Assembly (NCBI GenBank): GCA_903882745.1
Contig: CAIRYG010000007.1
Coordinates: forward strand, 101,998 to 165,997
Reading direction: 5' to 3'
DNA from: an uncultured Gemmatimonadota bacterium
GTDB taxonomy: Bacteria; Gemmatimonadota; Gemmatimonadetes; Gemmatimonadales; Gemmatimonadaceae
DNA: 64,000 bases
The notes beneath the pieces are model-generated. The model saw nothing but the letters and a program-made list of their open reading frames with translations. It was not told where the DNA came from and did no database searches. Within the stretch, counting starts at the first letter, position 1, and every line of letters starts with the position of its first letter. A program made the translations under genes and the position numbers. Below are positions 62,752-64,000 of the stretch, one piece after another.

Positions 62752-62787
62752 TCAAGGCTCTGCTGGATAGTTGGTTGTAGGTCGGAA

Positions 62788-62861
<74 letters not shown>

Positions 62862-62946
62862 TAGATAAGTTGTTCAAACTGAAGCACTTGCACACGCCGC
62901 CCGGGTTTTGTCCGAGGCGAAAATGCCCCCTGCCGCGCCGATTGAG
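62862..62946 (+). promoter_or_regulatory. Putative CRISPR leader
   Basis: 85 bp between tRNA-Ile and the first repeat. It holds two AT-rich spots (AGATAAGTTGTTCAAACTG near 62863 and GTTTTGTCC near 62904, then GAAAAT) but no clear -35/-10 pair and no hairpin terminator. Array polarity (see findings) places the leader here. The pre-crRNA may start inside it or read through from the tRNA promoter. Confidence 0.55.
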
Positions 62947-64000
62947 GTTCTCCCCACACGCGTGGGGATGGTCCGGTGTTGCGTTGTACGCAAGGCCTTT
63001 TTGCAGTGTTCTCCCCACACGCGTGGGGATGGTCCGATTGACGCGCCACGTTTCGTAGTTTGTCCACCGTTCTCCCCACACGCGTGGGGATGGTCCGGCG
63101 CTCTATAGATGTACGTCAATACGTTGTCGGTTCTCCCCACACGCGTGGGGATGGTCCGAGATCACGGGGCCCGACGGTTCGCAGCTCCTCGTTCTCCCCA
63201 CACGCGTGGGGATGGTCCGATGATCGAGGCCGGCGCCGACACCCTGCTCAGGTTCTCCCCACACGCGTGGGGATGGTCCGGGGTAAAATCGCTTGGCGGT
63301 GCCTTTACGGCCGTTCTCCCCACACGCGTGGGGATGGTCCGCGCTGGAGGCTATGGTAGAGCCTCTGCCTAGCGTTCTCCCCACACGCGTGGGGATGGTC
63401 CGTGCCAGAAATCACGGTGTTTCATCGGTCAACGGTTCTCCCCACACGCGTGGGGATGGTCCGCCCAGTCCCAGCCTAGCCGACGTGCGCCAATGGTTCT
63501 CCCCACACGCGTGGGGATGGTCCGGGCTGGTACTTTCCCGGAATGGATTGCCACACGTTCTCCCCACACGCGTGGGGATGGTCCGGCGGAATAGAGTTTC
63601 GGGAATGGACGGGAGCCGTTCTCCCCACACGCGTGGGGATGGTCCGCGAGCACCGTCTACTCGCCCTATCGGTGCCTGGTTCTCCCCACACGCGTGGGGA
63701 TGGTCCGCGTGTTAAGTCCGCCGAGTCTCAAGCATGGCGGTTCTCCCCACACGCGTGGGGATGGTCCGCCCGCTGCTTGTTTTGGTTCCAGCCCTCAGCG
63801 GGTTCTCCCCACACGCGTGGGGATGGTCCGCGTTTAGCGTCCGCGTATCGGCAGGCAGCCGGTTCTCCCCACACGCGTGGGGATGGTCCGGTCAACCAAA
63901 GCATCCGAGAGGCGTTCCGGGAGGTCTCCCCACACGCGTGGGGATGGTCCGGCTCAGCCGTACTTTGCCGATGCGCCTGACTGGTTCTCCCCACACGCGA
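62947..64000 (+). CRISPR. Type I-E-like CRISPR array (17 full repeats, 1 cut; 17 spacers)
   Basis: A 29-bp repeat that begins GTTCTCCCC and ends GGGGATGGTCCG recurs with a 61-bp period. Starts: 62947, then every 61 bp to 63740, then 63802, 63862, 63923, 63984. The inner CCCCAC...GTGGGG forms a 6-bp stem with a 4-base loop. Spacers are 32 bp except 33 (63769-63801) and 31 (63831-63861). Repeat 17 has T2G; the last, cut by the window edge, ends in A where T is expected. Repeat size, spacer size and hairpin fit subtype I-E, with crRNA read on the plus strand. No cas gene is visible in the window. ORFs called inside the array are artefacts of its 61-bp period. Confidence 0.98.

Overview
The window is high-GC DNA packed with genes and reads as chromosome from a diderm (outer-membrane) bacterium. 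Evidence for two membranes includes a CzcC-type outer-membrane factor, SurA-like chaperones, an outer-membrane beta-barrel protein, lipoproteins and a family-9 heptosyltransferase. Together with the block DUF58 - BatA-like - mfd - two PpiC/SurA proteins - pdxA, this makes me favour Gemmatimonadota; that is an inference, because no rRNA is present. No gap exceeds 300 bp. Two tRNAs are present: Asn(GTT) at 16680-16752 (minus) and Ile(GAT) at 62788-62861 (plus).

Layout: 1-2438 is a two-component pair (response regulator cut by the window edge, PAS/GAF histidine kinase). 2410-6472 is a glycolipid-like cassette (two GT4 glycosyltransferases around a phosphodiesterase and a PAP2 phosphatase). 6445-15759 holds a serine beta-lactamase-fold lipoprotein, a LysM lytic transglycosylase with a histone-like tail, moaC-holB, a P1 peptidase, purE-purK, an aldo/keto reductase and a nitroreductase. 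16845-24912 has uvrA, an outer-membrane protein, an MsbA-like ABC exporter and a PP2C phosphatase. 24928-30170 has an HD hydrolase and the gluconeogenic pair maeB-pckA. 30330-36389 is a czcCBA metal-efflux operon with a small Cys-pair protein. 36465-41349 has nfo, envC-ftsX-ftsE and a Cys/Met PLP enzyme. 41363-47977 is one long minus-strand operon: lepA, GT9, ROK kinase, PfkB kinase, STAS-ATPase, STAS-winged-helix, small protein. 48118-57941 is the plus-strand operon DUF58-BatA-mfd-ppiC-surA-pdxA. 57967-62680 has corC, a CDF zinc exporter, typA and a very acidic protein. 62947-64000 is a type I-E-like CRISPR array of 17 full repeats and one cut repeat, whose leader abuts tRNA-Ile; no cas gene is visible.

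The genes mostly work in tight, translationally coupled operons (ATGA, GTGA, TAATG junctions). Where operons begin, a TANNNT hexamer often sits exactly 6 nt before the start codon, which points to leaderless mRNAs; the two tRNAs instead have ordinary -35/-10 promoters. The least explained parts are the lepA-linked STAS/ATPase module, the cas-less CRISPR array behind tRNA-Ile, and a 13-bp repeat carrying four perfect AGGAGGT sites.
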